The position numbers were made by a program, and so were the translations under genes. The notes beneath the pieces are model-generated. The model was not told the origin of the DNA. It saw only the letters and a program-made list of their open reading frames with translations, and searched no databases. A stretch of DNA of 64,000 bases. It comes from Streptomyces niveus (GTDB lineage: Bacteria; Actinomycetota; Actinomycetes; Streptomycetales; Streptomycetaceae). Below, piece by piece: positions 20,301-27,618 of this stretch. Numbering within the stretch: position 1 is the first letter of the stretch; each line of letters starts with the position of its first letter. Where the stretch lies: assembly GCF_002009175.1 (NCBI RefSeq), contig NZ_CP018047.1, positions 62,001-126,000 of the forward strand. The letters run 5' to 3'.

Positions 20301-22129
20301 GGCCGGACATCCGTGACGCAGCCGTCCTGCCCCGCAAGGACCGCCACGGGGAGACGGAACTCGTCGCGTACATCACGCCGACGACTCCGGACCGTCGGGA
20401 CTCCACCGAAGACCTGCGCGCCGAACTGACCGCCGAACTTCCCGGCCACCTGGTGCCCAGGCATCTGGTGTGGCTGGAGAGGCTGCCGGTCAACACTGCC
20501 GGAAAGCTGGACCGTCACCGACTGCCCGCCCCCGAGGCAGGCGTCAGCCCGGTGAACGGGGACGAGAAACCTGGCACCCCGTTGGAAGAGACGCTCCACG
20601 AAATGTGGTGCGCCGAACTGGGAAACAGCAACGTGCCGGTCACTCGCTCGTTCTTCGAACTCGGCGGCCATTCGCTCAGCGCCGTGCGCTTGTTGAACAG
20701 GCTGGCCGTGGAGCAGCGCTTCACCCTGTCCATGGCGGACTTCTTCCGCGCCCCGACGATCCGTTCCGTTGCCCACCGCATGGACCCCGGCGCCAAACCG
20801 CGGGTGGACGCGGTCCCGATGCCCGCGACCCTCCGCAGACTGTGGCTCCGCCATCACAAGCACTCGGACCCCAGCGTCTACAACGTTGCCCACCGGGTCG
20901 ATCTGCGAGGTGCACTGGACCCGGCCGGCCTGGCCCAGGCACTCACGGCACTCGTGGAACGTCACGATGCCCTGCGGAGCAGGCCCCTGCTCCGCAACGG
21001 TGAACTTCTGATTGAGACAATGCCGGATGTTCCGGTCGACGTACCCATCGATGGCCTCACCAAGCTCGACGCTGCGGCCATAGACCGCTGGTGCCAGGCG
21101 GAGGCGACACAGCCGTTCACGATGGACCGAGCGCCTCTCTTCCGCTTCAGGCTCGGCCGACAGGCCGAGAACCGGTGGGTCCTGATGGTCGTTCTTCACC
21201 ACGCGGTCTGCGATGGCTGGTCGATGAACCTTCTCTGGAATGAGCTTCAGGCGCTCTACAACGACGGAGGCGCGAAGCCCATCGACCTGCCTATTGCTCA
21301 GTTCACGGACTACGCGCGCTGGGAGGCGGAACAACTCGAAGGTCCGCGCCGAGCACCGCTCGAGGCCTTCTGGAAAGCTGAGCTTGGCGACGTCCCCCTG
21401 CGCCTGGAACTGCCGTCGGATCGCCCTCGGCCGGTCGAACTCTCCGGCACAGGAGCCCTGCACCAACATCGCATCGACGGCGCCGTAGCAGGGCGCGTCG
21501 CCGAGGTCGCCTCACGTCTGGGCACTACGCCGTACATCGTCCTCGCTGCCACTTTCGCCGTATGGGCTGCTCGGATGCACGACAGGTCCTCCGACGTGGT
21601 GTTCGCCGCCTCAAGTGCCAACCGCGCCGGCCGTCAAGAGCACGAGAACGTGGTGGGTCTGCTGGGAGACGCCGTTCTGCTGCGCGCCCGAATCTCCGAC
21701 GCCGCCACGTTCGCCGATCTCGTCAGCAACCTGGGCGACACGCTCTTCAACGCTCTCGACCATCAGGCGCTGCCGTTGAACGACATCGTGCGTCTTCTGG
21801 CGCCCGACGAGGTGGACAGGCACTATCCCACGGTCCTGTTCACTGTGGTCACCACCCCGCCACCCAACCTCCAGCTGGACGGGTTGACGGCGAAGATTCG
21901 CAGCGAGCCCACCGTCGGTGTCGCCCGAAACGAGCTGTACGTGGTTCTGGCGCCTCAGGAGGGAGGCATCGACGCGATCTTCGAGTACTCCACGGATCTC
22001 TTCGACGCGACGACGATCACCCGCTGGGCTGAGGACTTCACGCAGTTGCTCTCGCTGGCCACGGACCGCTCAAACGTGTCGTTGTCGGAGCTGATGCGTG
22101 CCGGCCTGCCCGGGGCTTCGGAGAGTTGA
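11321..22129 (+). CDS. Hybrid PKS-NRPS megasynthase: AL-ACP-KS-AT-ACP-MOX-C-A-T-C
   Basis: 3602 residues from an ATG preceded by gagaaggag. Domains: AMP ligase (SSGSTGVPK ~181), ACP (GMNSL, Ser ~609), KS (~680-1100; TACSTS Cys ~844, AHGTGT, GHLDSC), AT (GHSVGEY Ser ~1283, AFHS, so malonyl-type), ACP (GADSL, Ser ~1605), luciferase-like monooxygenase (~1770-2120; LWFPERHFSSFG, GLCFASGWS), C (HHMVFDS ~2263), A (YTSGSTGHPKG ~2730), T (GGHSL, Ser ~3118) and C (HHAVCDG ~3293). There is no KR, DH, ER or TE. The layout parallels mycosubtilin-type starter modules, with a monooxygenase in the aminotransferase position. My reading of the A-domain pocket is D-V-Q-F-F-A-Q-V-I, close to Pro-type codes (inference). 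The final C domain needs a partner A domain, supplied by the A-T-R protein at the window start. A TTA Leu codon lies at 12290-12292. Confidence 0.95.
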   Translation: MDRTPKEACYRGPELKFTDDDPRNAVSALLRAADRFPRAGVITIGDDGRTSTLLYPDLLRRARRMLTGLREQGLRPGADVVLAGLPLPDFFPAFWACLLGGARPVAIADRVEPGAPVLERLRHTCQLLGSPIVVTDGDGAATLTAVAPSLRPVTAEECLRHPPAESQEEPEGSDVALLMLSSGSTGVPKAAQLTHEGLAEFAASSRRILDVQPDDTTVNWLPVDHSGAFLLYHLLEVFVGCTNVHASPGHVLAAPLRWLDLIDEHAAKHSWAPAFAYRLITEAIRECPDRTWDLSGTKTLVCGGEQIPPQVMEGFLAAVAPFGLRAEHLVPVWGMAETVTAITYGKFDGPAAVQRIRKDSLGGRLVYADEDTPERDILTFVSVGAPAHGAVVRVVDEHGGALPEERIGRLQVRSAARVTRGYVRNPEADHAAFPSGRDWLDTGDQAFLADGQVTITGRSKDLIIVNGHNVYCYEVEDVATALPEIQAAGVAACGVPDPDTGSESLVVFFVGLGSIEVDERAASRIKAAVFAKLRLTVARAISVAETEFPRTPAGKIRRAELRDRLLSGDFDDAPGNVRNVLAAVQESVAAVLGHTANAETPFYELGMNSLALTRLRGRLEERLGRAIPQTALFEHPTVSALASHLAAPPALSPAPELSLGSTTAPEAPSREPVVAEAPDHRIAVIGMSARFPGASSVEAFWTNLREGKDSISVFPRRETVPGHVPVGGVLEDIEGFDSDFFGMSPREAELTDPAHRLFLECCHEALEEAGHAVPDRDSRVAVFAGSGMNLYDHQNAPAAAPPDTDGDPVTDLLTVMGRQPDFLATRVSYRLGLTGPAIGVQTACSTSLVAVHLAVQSLITGEADMALAGAAAVHTPQDSGYRSHPGSILSPTGRCRPFDADADGTVGGNGVAAVLLKRLDRALADGDTIQAVIAGSAVNNDGAGKAGFSAPGLVGQVEVVRQALRKAAVPPDTVSYVEAHGTGTQLGDPVEFEALSRAFGEETELTGFCTLGSVKSAVGHLDSCAGMAGLIKTVLMLKHRTLIPTLHLRRANPDLALDSGPFILGTELKPWTARPGLPLRAGVSALGVGGTNAHVILEEAPPRPVPPSARYPVLVPVSARDPETLAELVADLRQRLVDQPHLAPADVAATLALGRPHRKHRAAAVGRTTEELAQALGNEVVSGSPLAKQAFAYAGQGSARPGMAREIYEAHPGARRVLDLCDRVHTQQFGGTLLPLLLDSTIEHSGAVWPTGTAQPALFAHQMALTELWRAVGVRPALLLGHSVGEYAALCAAGAFSIEDGLRITGWRGRLMEHQCRPGGMLTLQADAETAQRIAQASGAEPAAFNGPLAHVVAGSTDVLRETRRLLDQEGIPWRALPVDRAFHSTELDPLLSELRSHAENLELRPLRVPVVSTLDGALRPVGWRVDAEYVVSQARKPVRFDLATATAVREGCSDFLEIGSGDVLTRLGRHCLPESRWMPGQGTGTEQWRGFLVSVGQSYRRGAEINWQAISHEGGRIPLPGHPLKRRRYPLLNPVTGGRKSSANAELTTRLSATAPAATPARKVSSMALDEITASIRQLTARKLAVDPEDVEPDRSFFALGADSLTLMSMTTELQRLHGVRIPIRELFADADSPRKLAELVVRLGGEPRPALPQTAPAETIGRESLKEERPQEVPASVPRATPETEPEHSTGLQSVVTQQLRVAGQLVDQVTDLMSRQLDMLSRETPVPADVAPTPLVHSIVEDQNTGTAALPQAPTAPAPLPVANHGRFDNSGCDFSLYFFGDYPETGTADTYGLIMKAAEFADRHGFHALWFPERHFSSFGAPFPNPSVLAAALAARTNRVRLHAGSVVLPLHHPVRVAEEWSVVDNLSGGRVGLCFASGWSAKDFALAPEVFGAHREAMYERMETVRTLWSGQSVTMPGGDGKPVEIELQPRPVQDMPPMYVAVVGNPDSYRRAAAEGLGIVTNLMSQSVEQLAENIALYRRTRTEHGLDPAAGRVVVLVHTYLGADAEIARTEAYQPFVSYLRSSMSLFNQVTNSLGFEVDLENTPQEDVDFLLNRAYESYCTSRALIGDAESVAGTLQSLTRAGADEIACFVDFGIPADKVIAALPAIDGLRARIQHTSAATAEPIRRPLSPAQRRIWLVEQLYPGTNMYHEPKAIRLDGPLDVPRLRSAVRRTVERQPALRTVFATVDGVPYKETREDIVIDCPVEDHTGSAEAEALRSVLRTEGTTTFDLAEGPLLSCRLLRLSDERHVLFLRAHHMVFDSSSTVVFTRELATHYRHSRDGNPVPGPLVTHPEPVVPPERKAEVLAFWRRELEGAPDVSLPSSRPRPSVRSGAGGSHTHTLDAPMVAQLRKFAGDRRSTLFMVMTAAIGAVLGRFSGQEDIVLGTAVAARPESAEDEIGLFLDTVALRLDLTGDPGFTELLRRVKERSTDAYEHRDIPFDEIVAELNPHRDPSHNPFFQVMVEYENEGEVEFDPPELTATLIDMPSQRAPFDLSFYLTHHQQGLRFMIEYDTDLFAESDVRRLVDYVEQVLRRTLAEPNAPVSALTALTDTDRTDLVRLGRQLEPLPDVEETLHGLFEAQARRTPDAIALLTDTGQLAYSELDRRASHLARRLRSQGAARGERVAVVLPRGPELITALLAVLKSGAAYLPVDVSLPPARVEQLLADGLPALVVTDKATAGRHAALREWRVHTVDQAFDGSRPGHTQDGEVYDVRAEDPAYCIYTSGSTGHPKGVVVPHRGPVNLVLHHIEQHPALRTVQWTSPAFDVSVQEIFTTLASGAALVLVDDAVRHDPVVLAETLRRHEVQRIFMPSTPLRYLVETGPRLPAVRELFSAGEALQLTPAFLRFLALHPECALYNQYGPTETSVIATSHRVDPSKGTRPPIGTPLPGVRIKLLDVAGVEVPRGVAGEIHVGGTAVSYGYHRRPNETAAVFRSTDAGELFYRTGDLARWNSDGSLEYLGRIDDQVKIRGHRVEPDEIQQALIGRPDIRDAAVLPRKDRHGETELVAYITPTTPDRRDSTEDLRAELTAELPGHLVPRHLVWLERLPVNTAGKLDRHRLPAPEAGVSPVNGDEKPGTPLEETLHEMWCAELGNSNVPVTRSFFELGGHSLSAVRLLNRLAVEQRFTLSMADFFRAPTIRSVAHRMDPGAKPRVDAVPMPATLRRLWLRHHKHSDPSVYNVAHRVDLRGALDPAGLAQALTALVERHDALRSRPLLRNGELLIETMPDVPVDVPIDGLTKLDAAAIDRWCQAEATQPFTMDRAPLFRFRLGRQAENRWVLMVVLHHAVCDGWSMNLLWNELQALYNDGGAKPIDLPIAQFTDYARWEAEQLEGPRRAPLEAFWKAELGDVPLRLELPSDRPRPVELSGTGALHQHRIDGAVAGRVAEVASRLGTTPYIVLAATFAVWAARMHDRSSDVVFAASSANRAGRQEHENVVGLLGDAVLLRARISDAATFADLVSNLGDTLFNALDHQALPLNDIVRLLAPDEVDRHYPTVLFTVVTTPPPNLQLDGLTAKIRSEPTVGVARNELYVVLAPQEGGIDAIFEYSTDLFDATTITRWAEDFTQLLSLATDRSNVSLSELMRAGLPGASES

Positions 22130-22208
22130 TGGCGCCAGGGGCTGGACGTGAGCACCGTCTGGCCGCCGCCTGAACGGTGAAGAAGGCACCGGGCGTTGGC
22201 AAGCGTCG

Positions 22209-22242
22209 AGGGCCGGTGGAAGTCTTCCTTTCCACCGGCCCT
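22209..22242. terminator. Bidirectional hairpin terminator closing the biosynthetic operon
   Basis: A perfect 13-bp inverted repeat (AGGGCCGGTGGAA / TTCCACCGGCCCT, arms 22209-22221 and 22230-22242) with an 8-nt loop. It lies between the megasynthase stop and the convergent MFS stop, so it can serve both strands. There is no long T tract, as is common for GC-rich actinomycete terminators. Confidence 0.8.
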
Positions 22243-22256
22243 TGCTCAGCACTTGC

Positions 22257-23645
22257 TCACTGGGAGCTTGGCTTGGGAGTGATGAAGAACGCCAGGAGGG
22301 CGGCAGCCGTGGCGACGACCGCCCCTGTTGTGAAGCCACGCGAGAAGCCGGCGGCGTCGGTACCGGCGATGCTTGCCGCAGCCATGCTCGACACGACAGC
22401 GGCGCCGAGCGATGCCCCGAACTCGTGGAATGTGCTGACGATTCCGGATGCCAGGCCGGCTTCGTGCGGCTCGATCTGGCCCAACGCCGTGGCGGATGCG
22501 ACCACGAAAACCACTCCGGTGCCCGCGGCTGCTACTGCGACGCCGATCACCATTGCCGTGGTCCCACCCCAGAGGGCGGGGACCACCATGCCGGCAGCGG
22601 CGAGGAGCAGTCCAAGCACCCCCAGGGTGCGAGGTCCGGTACGGCCGATGATCCGGCCTGCGGCACTCGCTCCGGCCATGGTCGACAGGGCCACAGGAAG
22701 GAAGAGAAGGCCAGTGGTCAGCGCACCGTACTCGCGATAGTCCTGCAGATAGAACGTGCCGAGGAAGAAGACCATGATCATCAGGGCGGTGGCCACAAGG
22801 ATCAACAGAGTTCCCGCCGCTACCGGTCGGCGGATCAGCAGTTTGACATCCATGAGGGGACTCGCGGCCAGACGCTGACGTGCCACGAAGGCCACGTAAA
22901 GGACCGCCGCAACGACAAGGAAGGCTGCGGTCGTCAGGGTCGCCCACCCCTGGTCCCCCGCCCTGATCAGGCCATAGGTCAGGGTGCCGGTGGCTGCCGT
23001 CACCAAAACGGCGCCCGGTATGTCGAGTCGGCCCCTGGCGGCTGGGCGCGGCTGCGGCGGGAGTTGGACACGGAGCGTCAGAAGCACCACCACTCCCACG
23101 GGGATGTTGATGAAGAAGACCCAGGGCCACCCCGGCCCCGCCGTGAGAAGCCCGCCAAGCAGGACTCCCAGAGCCGCGCCAGTGCCACCGAGCGCGGACC
23201 AGATCCCGAGCGCCTTGTTCCGTTCGTCCCCCTCGAAAAGGGTGACGACCAGTGAAAGTGCTGCCGGGGAAAGGATCGCTGCGGCAAGACCCTGTGCGAC
23301 ACGCCCTCCCAGGAGCATGGGCCCGGATGTAGCCAGGCCCGCGACCAGCGATGCCGTGGCGAACAGCAGCAACCCCAAAAGCGCCAGTCGGCGAGCGCCG
23401 AACAGATCGACCGCGCGACCGCCGAGAAGCAGAAGGCCGCCGAAGGTAAGGGTGTAGCCGCTAACCACCCACGTGAGCGTCTCGCGCCCCAGTCCGAGCT
23501 CCGCCCCCATGTGAGGCAAGGCGATCGCTACGACGGTGACATCCAGGATCAGCATGAGTTGCGCGATGCCGACGAGTCCAAGGATCTTCCATCGTCGTGG
23601 ATCCGGTCCGTGGGTCTCTTGAGTGGAGGCTACGGATTCGGTCAT
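22257..23645 (-). CDS. DHA2-type MFS multidrug transporter
   Basis: A 462-residue, about 14-helix transporter of the EmrB/QacA type. Motifs include ILDVTVVAIALPHMGAELG in helix 1, LGGRAVDLFGARRLALLG (motif A) and the motif-C region SALGGTGAALGVLLGGLL. I chose the ATG at 23645, preceded on the minus strand by a GAGGGG site; a TTG three codons upstream is possible. It is convergent with the megasynthase and divergent from a TetR regulator 94 nt away, the classic drug-efflux plus repressor arrangement. It probably exports the cluster product or gives resistance to it, but could be a stand-alone efflux unit. Confidence 0.92.
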   Translation of the reverse strand: MTESVASTQETHGPDPRRWKILGLVGIAQLMLILDVTVVAIALPHMGAELGLGRETLTWVVSGYTLTFGGLLLLGGRAVDLFGARRLALLGLLLFATASLVAGLATSGPMLLGGRVAQGLAAAILSPAALSLVVTLFEGDERNKALGIWSALGGTGAALGVLLGGLLTAGPGWPWVFFINIPVGVVVLLTLRVQLPPQPRPAARGRLDIPGAVLVTAATGTLTYGLIRAGDQGWATLTTAAFLVVAAVLYVAFVARQRLAASPLMDVKLLIRRPVAAGTLLILVATALMIMVFFLGTFYLQDYREYGALTTGLLFLPVALSTMAGASAAGRIIGRTGPRTLGVLGLLLAAAGMVVPALWGGTTAMVIGVAVAAAGTGVVFVVASATALGQIEPHEAGLASGIVSTFHEFGASLGAAVVSSMAAASIAGTDAAGFSRGFTTGAVVATAAALLAFFITPKPSSQ

Positions 23646-23654
23646 GACGTTCAA

Positions 23655-23739
23655 CCCCCTCAGGGTAAGTCAAACAGATATGTTCGAGTTCCGTGGGTTA
23701 CTGTAACTCATACAAGGCCGTTCAACTTGAGGGGTGGAC
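23655..23739. promoter_or_regulatory. Divergent TetR/MFS control region with palindrome
   Basis: The gap between the divergent MFS and TetR genes contains a perfect 11-nt palindrome GTTACTGTAAC at 23697-23707. It is embedded in a wider GAGTT (23686-23690) / AACTC (23705-23709) dyad. Each gene also has a GAGGGG-type ribosome site at its edge of the gap. The likely role is TetR operator overlapping one or both promoters. This is inferred from position and symmetry. Confidence 0.6.
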
Positions 23740-24348
23740 ATGTCGAGCGCAGTGGCCAAGCCGGGGCGTAGAGCCGATGCTCAGCACAACGTGGAGAAGA
23801 TCCTTGCCGCGACCGTCACCTGCCTCAGCCGGAACCCCGACGCGAGCGTGAGCGAGATCGCACAGGCCGCCGGGGTGGGCCGCGTGACTCTCTACGGGCA
23901 CTTCTCATCCCGGGACGTGCTGGTCGAGGCCTCACTGAAACAACTTCTCGCCGAGGGAGACCAAGTCCTGGAAGGGTTGGACCTCACAGGCAATCCTCGG
24001 GAAGCGCTTCGGGCCCTGATTGAGTCGAGCTGGCTACTGATCGCCCAGTCGAGCGCCGTCCTCGCAGCGGCGCAGTCGATCCTGCCGCCCGGACGAGTGC
24101 GCCTGCTGCATGCCAAGCCCGCCCAGCGGGTCGGGGATCTGATCAGTCGAGGCCAGGCCGAGGGGGTCTTCCGCGCGGACCTTCCTGCCAACTGGCTGGC
24201 CAACCTCTTGCACCACGTCATCAAAGGCGCGGCGACAGATGTGGCCGATGGGCGGTTGGACCAGGCAGACGCCCCGCGCTTCATCTCAGAGACTGTCCTT
24301 GCCGCCTGCAGGCCCGTGGGCAAGGAGCGGCATCAGAGCAGTTGTTGA
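23740..24348 (+). CDS. TetR-family repressor
   Basis: About 202 residues with an N-terminal helix-turn-helix (VSEIAQAAGVGRVTLYGHFSSRDVLVEASL) and a variable helical ligand-binding domain (FRADLPANWLANLLHHVIKGAA). The ATG at 23740 has GAGGGG six nt upstream; a GTG two codons earlier is an alternative. It is transcribed away from the DHA2 MFS gene and presumably represses it until a ligand binds, perhaps the cluster's own product. It may also control itself through the shared intergenic region. Confidence 0.93.
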   Translation: MSSAVAKPGRRADAQHNVEKILAATVTCLSRNPDASVSEIAQAAGVGRVTLYGHFSSRDVLVEASLKQLLAEGDQVLEGLDLTGNPREALRALIESSWLLIAQSSAVLAAAQSILPPGRVRLLHAKPAQRVGDLISRGQAEGVFRADLPANWLANLLHHVIKGAATDVADGRLDQADAPRFISETVLAACRPVGKERHQSSC

Positions 24349-25202
24349 TGTCAGCAATCACCCCCTCTGGTGCACTGAGCCTGTTCTCTGTCGAGCTGGT
24401 TACACCGCCGCCGCACCCAGTTCCACCGCACAAAGCGACCGTCCTCGCGGATGTCGGGACGGTCCGCGGGCAATTGGAGCGAGGTCCTGCGCTCACGCCT
24501 GACGGGTGAAGGCAACCAGGGCGGCAGCGCGTTCGAACGGTGCACCCATCAGCTGTCGTGGGCACGCGTCCGAAATCAACGGCGCATCTCCAACTCTCAG
24601 TTTGAGGCCGACAACAGGATCCGGCGAGACGAGGATCTCGCCCAGCTATCGCTGCTGGGGGTGGGCCAGCAGTCGCCAGCGGAGATCTCCGCCGCTCTCA
24701 GCTGTCCATGATGCGAGAACGCCTGCGGCTGCGAGGTCGTCGAGGTCTTGATACAACCGGGGAGGCGGAAGGAACCGCAGAGCCGGAGCAAGTGCTCCGC
24801 ATCCCAATTCCCCTCAGGACCCTGAGATGTGTGGGAAATGATGGCAAGCGCCGCCAGATGCGGACCTGCACCGAGTCGCCGCAGCCGTTGACCGGCGGTC
24901 AGGCACAGGGCCCAGTCGGCGGCGCGAGTACGTTCGTGGAGTGGCGCCACGGTACTGAAGTCATCCATGATCCGCGCCGCGACACTGCGGTACACAGGGC
25001 CCGGGTGGCCGCGCTCGTAGCCAACGGGCGTTTTCGAGGTCCTGCCACAACGTCACATCGTGAGCCGACCGCATACTGCGTAACAGCCCTGCGGGCAGCC
25101 GAACGTACCCTGAGGCGCCCGCGCGCAGAGAGCACTGCAGGGCCAGAAGGCGCCCTTGCGGCCTGGTACTTGCCGGCAGGGGCTGCATCATCGGATGGTG
25201 AA
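24349..25202. other. No recognisable gene (854 bp)
   Basis: Several short frames are open on both strands, but none has a family signature I recognise or a convincing ribosome site. The long plus-strand frame running through here and on into 26744 is antisense to the metal ATPase and has arginine- and serine-rich shadow composition. It may be decayed coding sequence. Nothing supportable was found. Confidence 0.5.
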
Positions 25203-25350
25203 GTGACGATCTTCCCGCCCGACCCAAACCTCGACGCGCTACACCTGGGGCTCGCGCGTTTGCGGGGGCGAACGCGGATGGTCCTACGACGAACTCGCCC
25301 GCCGAAGCATGGCCGGTCCGCGACACCGGCGGACGTCATCTCATCCGCAT
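25203..25350 (+). pseudogene. Frameshifted N-terminal remnant of an XRE-type helix-turn-helix protein
   Basis: From a GTG at 25203 the frame reads MTIFPPDPNLDALHLGLARLRG. A +1 shift near 25268 then gives ERGWSYDELARRS, and a further frame gives GGRHLIRI. Together these match the usual beginning of short actinomycete XRE regulators (LxLARLRxERGWSYDELARRSG...RRTLIxIE). Two frame changes in 150 nt and no downstream continuation indicate a dead fragment. The family call is from motif memory. Confidence 0.45.
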
Positions 25351-25535
25351 CCTCCTGTGACCTCAGCCCTAACGATCAAGGCGTCGCCATCAGCAACCGT
25401 CGCAGCAATCCATCGGACCGGCCCCAGACGAGAATGCGGGACCTTCACCGTGGTGCCGCAGCAGCAGCCGCGGCAGACGGTGACCGTGGGCCGGGACTGC
25501 TGGGCCGGAGTGGTCTTTGGGCTGCGGCGTTTCAT
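25341..25535 (-). CDS. Short Cys-rich CRGCCCGT protein coupled to the metal ATPase, possibly truncated
   Basis: A 64-residue minus-strand ORF whose ATG (25535) overlaps the ATPase TGA by 4 nt, indicating translational coupling. Its centre, VTVCRGCCCGTTVKVPHS, resembles the N-terminal Cys cluster of small (2Fe-2S) ferredoxin-like proteins of actinomycetes. Those usually run about 100-130 residues with a second Cys pair, so the early stop after VTGGCG suggests a truncated copy. Alternatively it is a genuinely short metal-binding partner of the transporter. It overlaps the XRE remnant on the other strand by a few bases. Confidence 0.5.
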   Translation of the reverse strand: MKRRSPKTTPAQQSRPTVTVCRGCCCGTTVKVPHSRLGPVRWIAATVADGDALIVRAEVTGGCG

Positions 25536-27523
25536 CGGCCAGTTTTGGGTGTGGCGGCGCGGTCCCACGCGGCGTCGCGCAGCAGCCGTAGGCCGTTGAG
25601 GCCGACGATGACTGTGGAGCCTTCATGTCCCAGGACACCGAGGGGCAGAGGGAGGTGGCCCGCGAGGTCCCAGATGACGAGGCCGGAGATGAACACTCCG
25701 GCGATGACCAGGTTCTGCGCCACGAGGCGGCGGGCGGCGCGGGACAGGTTCACGATGGTGGGAATCGTGGCGAGTTCGTCGCGGACGATGACCGCGTCGG
25801 CGGTTTCCAGGGCGAGGTCGGAGCCCGCGCGGCCCATCGCGATGCCGGTATGGGCGGCGGCCAGGGCGGGGGCGTCGTTGACGCCGTCACCGACCACCAG
25901 CACCTTGCGCCCGGCCGCCTCCCAGTCGCGTACGGCGGTGACCTTGTCCTGTGGCAGAAGGCCGGCGCGTACGTCGGTGATACCGACCTCTTCGGCCAGG
26001 TGCGCGGCGGCGCGCGGGTTGTCGCCGGTCAGCAGCGCCGGCGCGGCGCCGGTGAGGGCGGTCAGGGAGGCGATGGTGGCGACGGCGTCGGGGCGCAGGC
26101 GGTCGGCGATGCCCAGCACCCCGACGGGGACATCGTCGCGCAGGACGAGGACCGCGGTACGTCCGCCGTCCTCCAACTCGGCCGCCGCCTCGGCGGCACG
26201 CACCGAGACGGTGTCGGCGTTCTCTTCCAGTAGCCGAGCGGGGGTTCCTACCGAGATGGCCACGCCGTCGACGGTGGTGGTGACGCCAATGCCGGGGGTG
26301 GAGGTGAAGTCCTGCGTGTCGGAGATGGCCAGGCGGCGCTCGCGGGCGGCGGCCACAATGGCGCGGGCCAGGGGGTGTTCGCTGGAGTGTTCGGCGGCGG
26401 CTGCCAGCGCCAACAGGCTGTCCTCGCTCTGGCCGCCAGCGGTCAGGGGCCGGATGTCGGTGACGCGGGGGGTGCCCTCGGTCAGGGTGCCGGTCTTGTC
26501 CAGGGCAACCGCGTCGACCTGCCCGAGGCGCTCCATCACGACGGCGGACTTGACCAGCACGCCGTGGCGTCCGGCGTTGGCGATGGCGGACAGCAGTGGC
26601 GGCATGGTGGCCAGTACCACCGCACACGGCGAGGCGACGATCATGAAGGTCATCGCCCGCAGCAGCGAACTGGTGAGGTCTTCGCCGAAGCCCAGCGGGA
26701 TCAGGAAGACCGCGAGGGTGGCGACGACCATGCCAAGGCTGTAGCGCTGTTCGACCTTCTCGATGAACAGCTGGGTCGGCGCCTTGGTCGCAGATGCCTC
26801 CTCGACCATCGCGACGATCCGGGCGATCACCGAATCGGAGGCGTCGCGCTCGACCTTGACTCGCAGCGCTCCGGTGCCGTTGAGGGTGCCGGCGAAGACC
26901 TCGTCGCCGGCCTCCTTGGCCACCGGCAGCGGCTCGCCGGTGATGGTGGCCTGATCGACCTCACTGGCCCCTTCCATGACCCGTCCATCAGCTCCGACCC
27001 GCTCCCCGGGGCGGATGAGAATGGTCTCGCCGACGACGAGTTCGCTGGTGGCGACCGTCTCCTCGCTTCCGTCGTCGGAGACCCGGTTCGCGGTCGCGGG
27101 AGCGAGATCGAGCAGCCCGCGGACCGCGTCCTGGGTACGTGCGGTGGCCAGCGCCTCCAGGGCGCCCGAGGTGGCGAAGATGACGATCAGCAGCGCGCCG
27201 TCCATGACCTGCCCGATCGAGGCCGCGCCGATCGCGGCGACGACCATCAGCAGATCGACGTCAAGGGTCTTCTCCCGCAGTGCCGTGAGCCCGGCCCAGG
27301 CCGGTTCCCAGCCGCCCGTGACGTAGACGACCGCGTACAGCGGACCCCACAACCACATCGGGGCGCCCATGAGTTGGAGCGGCAGAGCGATCAGGAAAAG
27401 CACCAGGGCGGCCCCGGCCCAGCGGGCCTCGGACAGCGCGAGCACGGGTGTACGGCGCCGGGGAGCGACGGCCCTGCGGGCGTCGGCGGGCGGAGCCGGG
27501 CGCCGGAGCGTGGCTGAGGGCAT
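25532..27523 (-). CDS. P1B-type (P1B-4-like) heavy-metal translocating ATPase
   Basis: A 663-residue inner-membrane cation pump. It shows the actuator motif TITGEP, the membrane metal site SPC (IVASPCAVVLA), the phosphorylation site DKTGTLTEG, HP of the N-domain (SSEHPLARAIV), TGDN and GDGVNDAPAL. The C-terminal membrane helix carries HEGST followed by NGLRLL. SPC plus HEG(G/S)T is the signature set described for P1B-4 pumps (Co, Zn, Fe or Ni export); Zn/Cd-type P1B-2 pumps have an Asp in that helix. There is no N-terminal Cys-rich metal domain. It is divergent from an SmtB-type ArsR regulator and coupled downstream to a CRGCCCGT protein. Confidence 0.93.
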   Translation of the reverse strand: MPSATLRRPAPPADARRAVAPRRRTPVLALSEARWAGAALVLFLIALPLQLMGAPMWLWGPLYAVVYVTGGWEPAWAGLTALREKTLDVDLLMVVAAIGAASIGQVMDGALLIVIFATSGALEALATARTQDAVRGLLDLAPATANRVSDDGSEETVATSELVVGETILIRPGERVGADGRVMEGASEVDQATITGEPLPVAKEAGDEVFAGTLNGTGALRVKVERDASDSVIARIVAMVEEASATKAPTQLFIEKVEQRYSLGMVVATLAVFLIPLGFGEDLTSSLLRAMTFMIVASPCAVVLATMPPLLSAIANAGRHGVLVKSAVVMERLGQVDAVALDKTGTLTEGTPRVTDIRPLTAGGQSEDSLLALAAAAEHSSEHPLARAIVAAARERRLAISDTQDFTSTPGIGVTTTVDGVAISVGTPARLLEENADTVSVRAAEAAAELEDGGRTAVLVLRDDVPVGVLGIADRLRPDAVATIASLTALTGAAPALLTGDNPRAAAHLAEEVGITDVRAGLLPQDKVTAVRDWEAAGRKVLVVGDGVNDAPALAAAHTGIAMGRAGSDLALETADAVIVRDELATIPTIVNLSRAARRLVAQNLVIAGVFISGLVIWDLAGHLPLPLGVLGHEGSTVIVGLNGLRLLRDAAWDRAATPKTGR

Positions 27524-27618
27524 GACGGAGGAACCCTTCGCGGGCGGGAGAGGACGACACGTCCACCGTACAGGAACATATGAACAGGTCTTCAGTTGTC
27601 ATCGTTAGGATGTACGAC
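27524..27618. promoter_or_regulatory. Divergent ATPase/ArsR control region with ArsR-box-like dyad
   Basis: The intergenic segment carries an imperfect dyad at 27580-27602 (ATGAACA ... TTGTCAT, 5 of 7 arm bases paired). This resembles SmtB/CadC 12-2-12 operators. It lies just upstream of the ArsR start, where metal-free regulator could block both promoters. Site assignment is by position and weak symmetry. Confidence 0.45.

Noticed and set aside
24708..26744. 678-codon plus-strand open frame
   Set aside because: It is antisense to the P1B ATPase over its last 1.2 kb, rich in Arg/Ser/Thr, and has no motif; typical GC-rich shadow.
26375..27517. 380-codon plus-strand frame
   Set aside because: Mirror of the ATPase coding strand; Gly/Asp/Arg-rich shadow composition.
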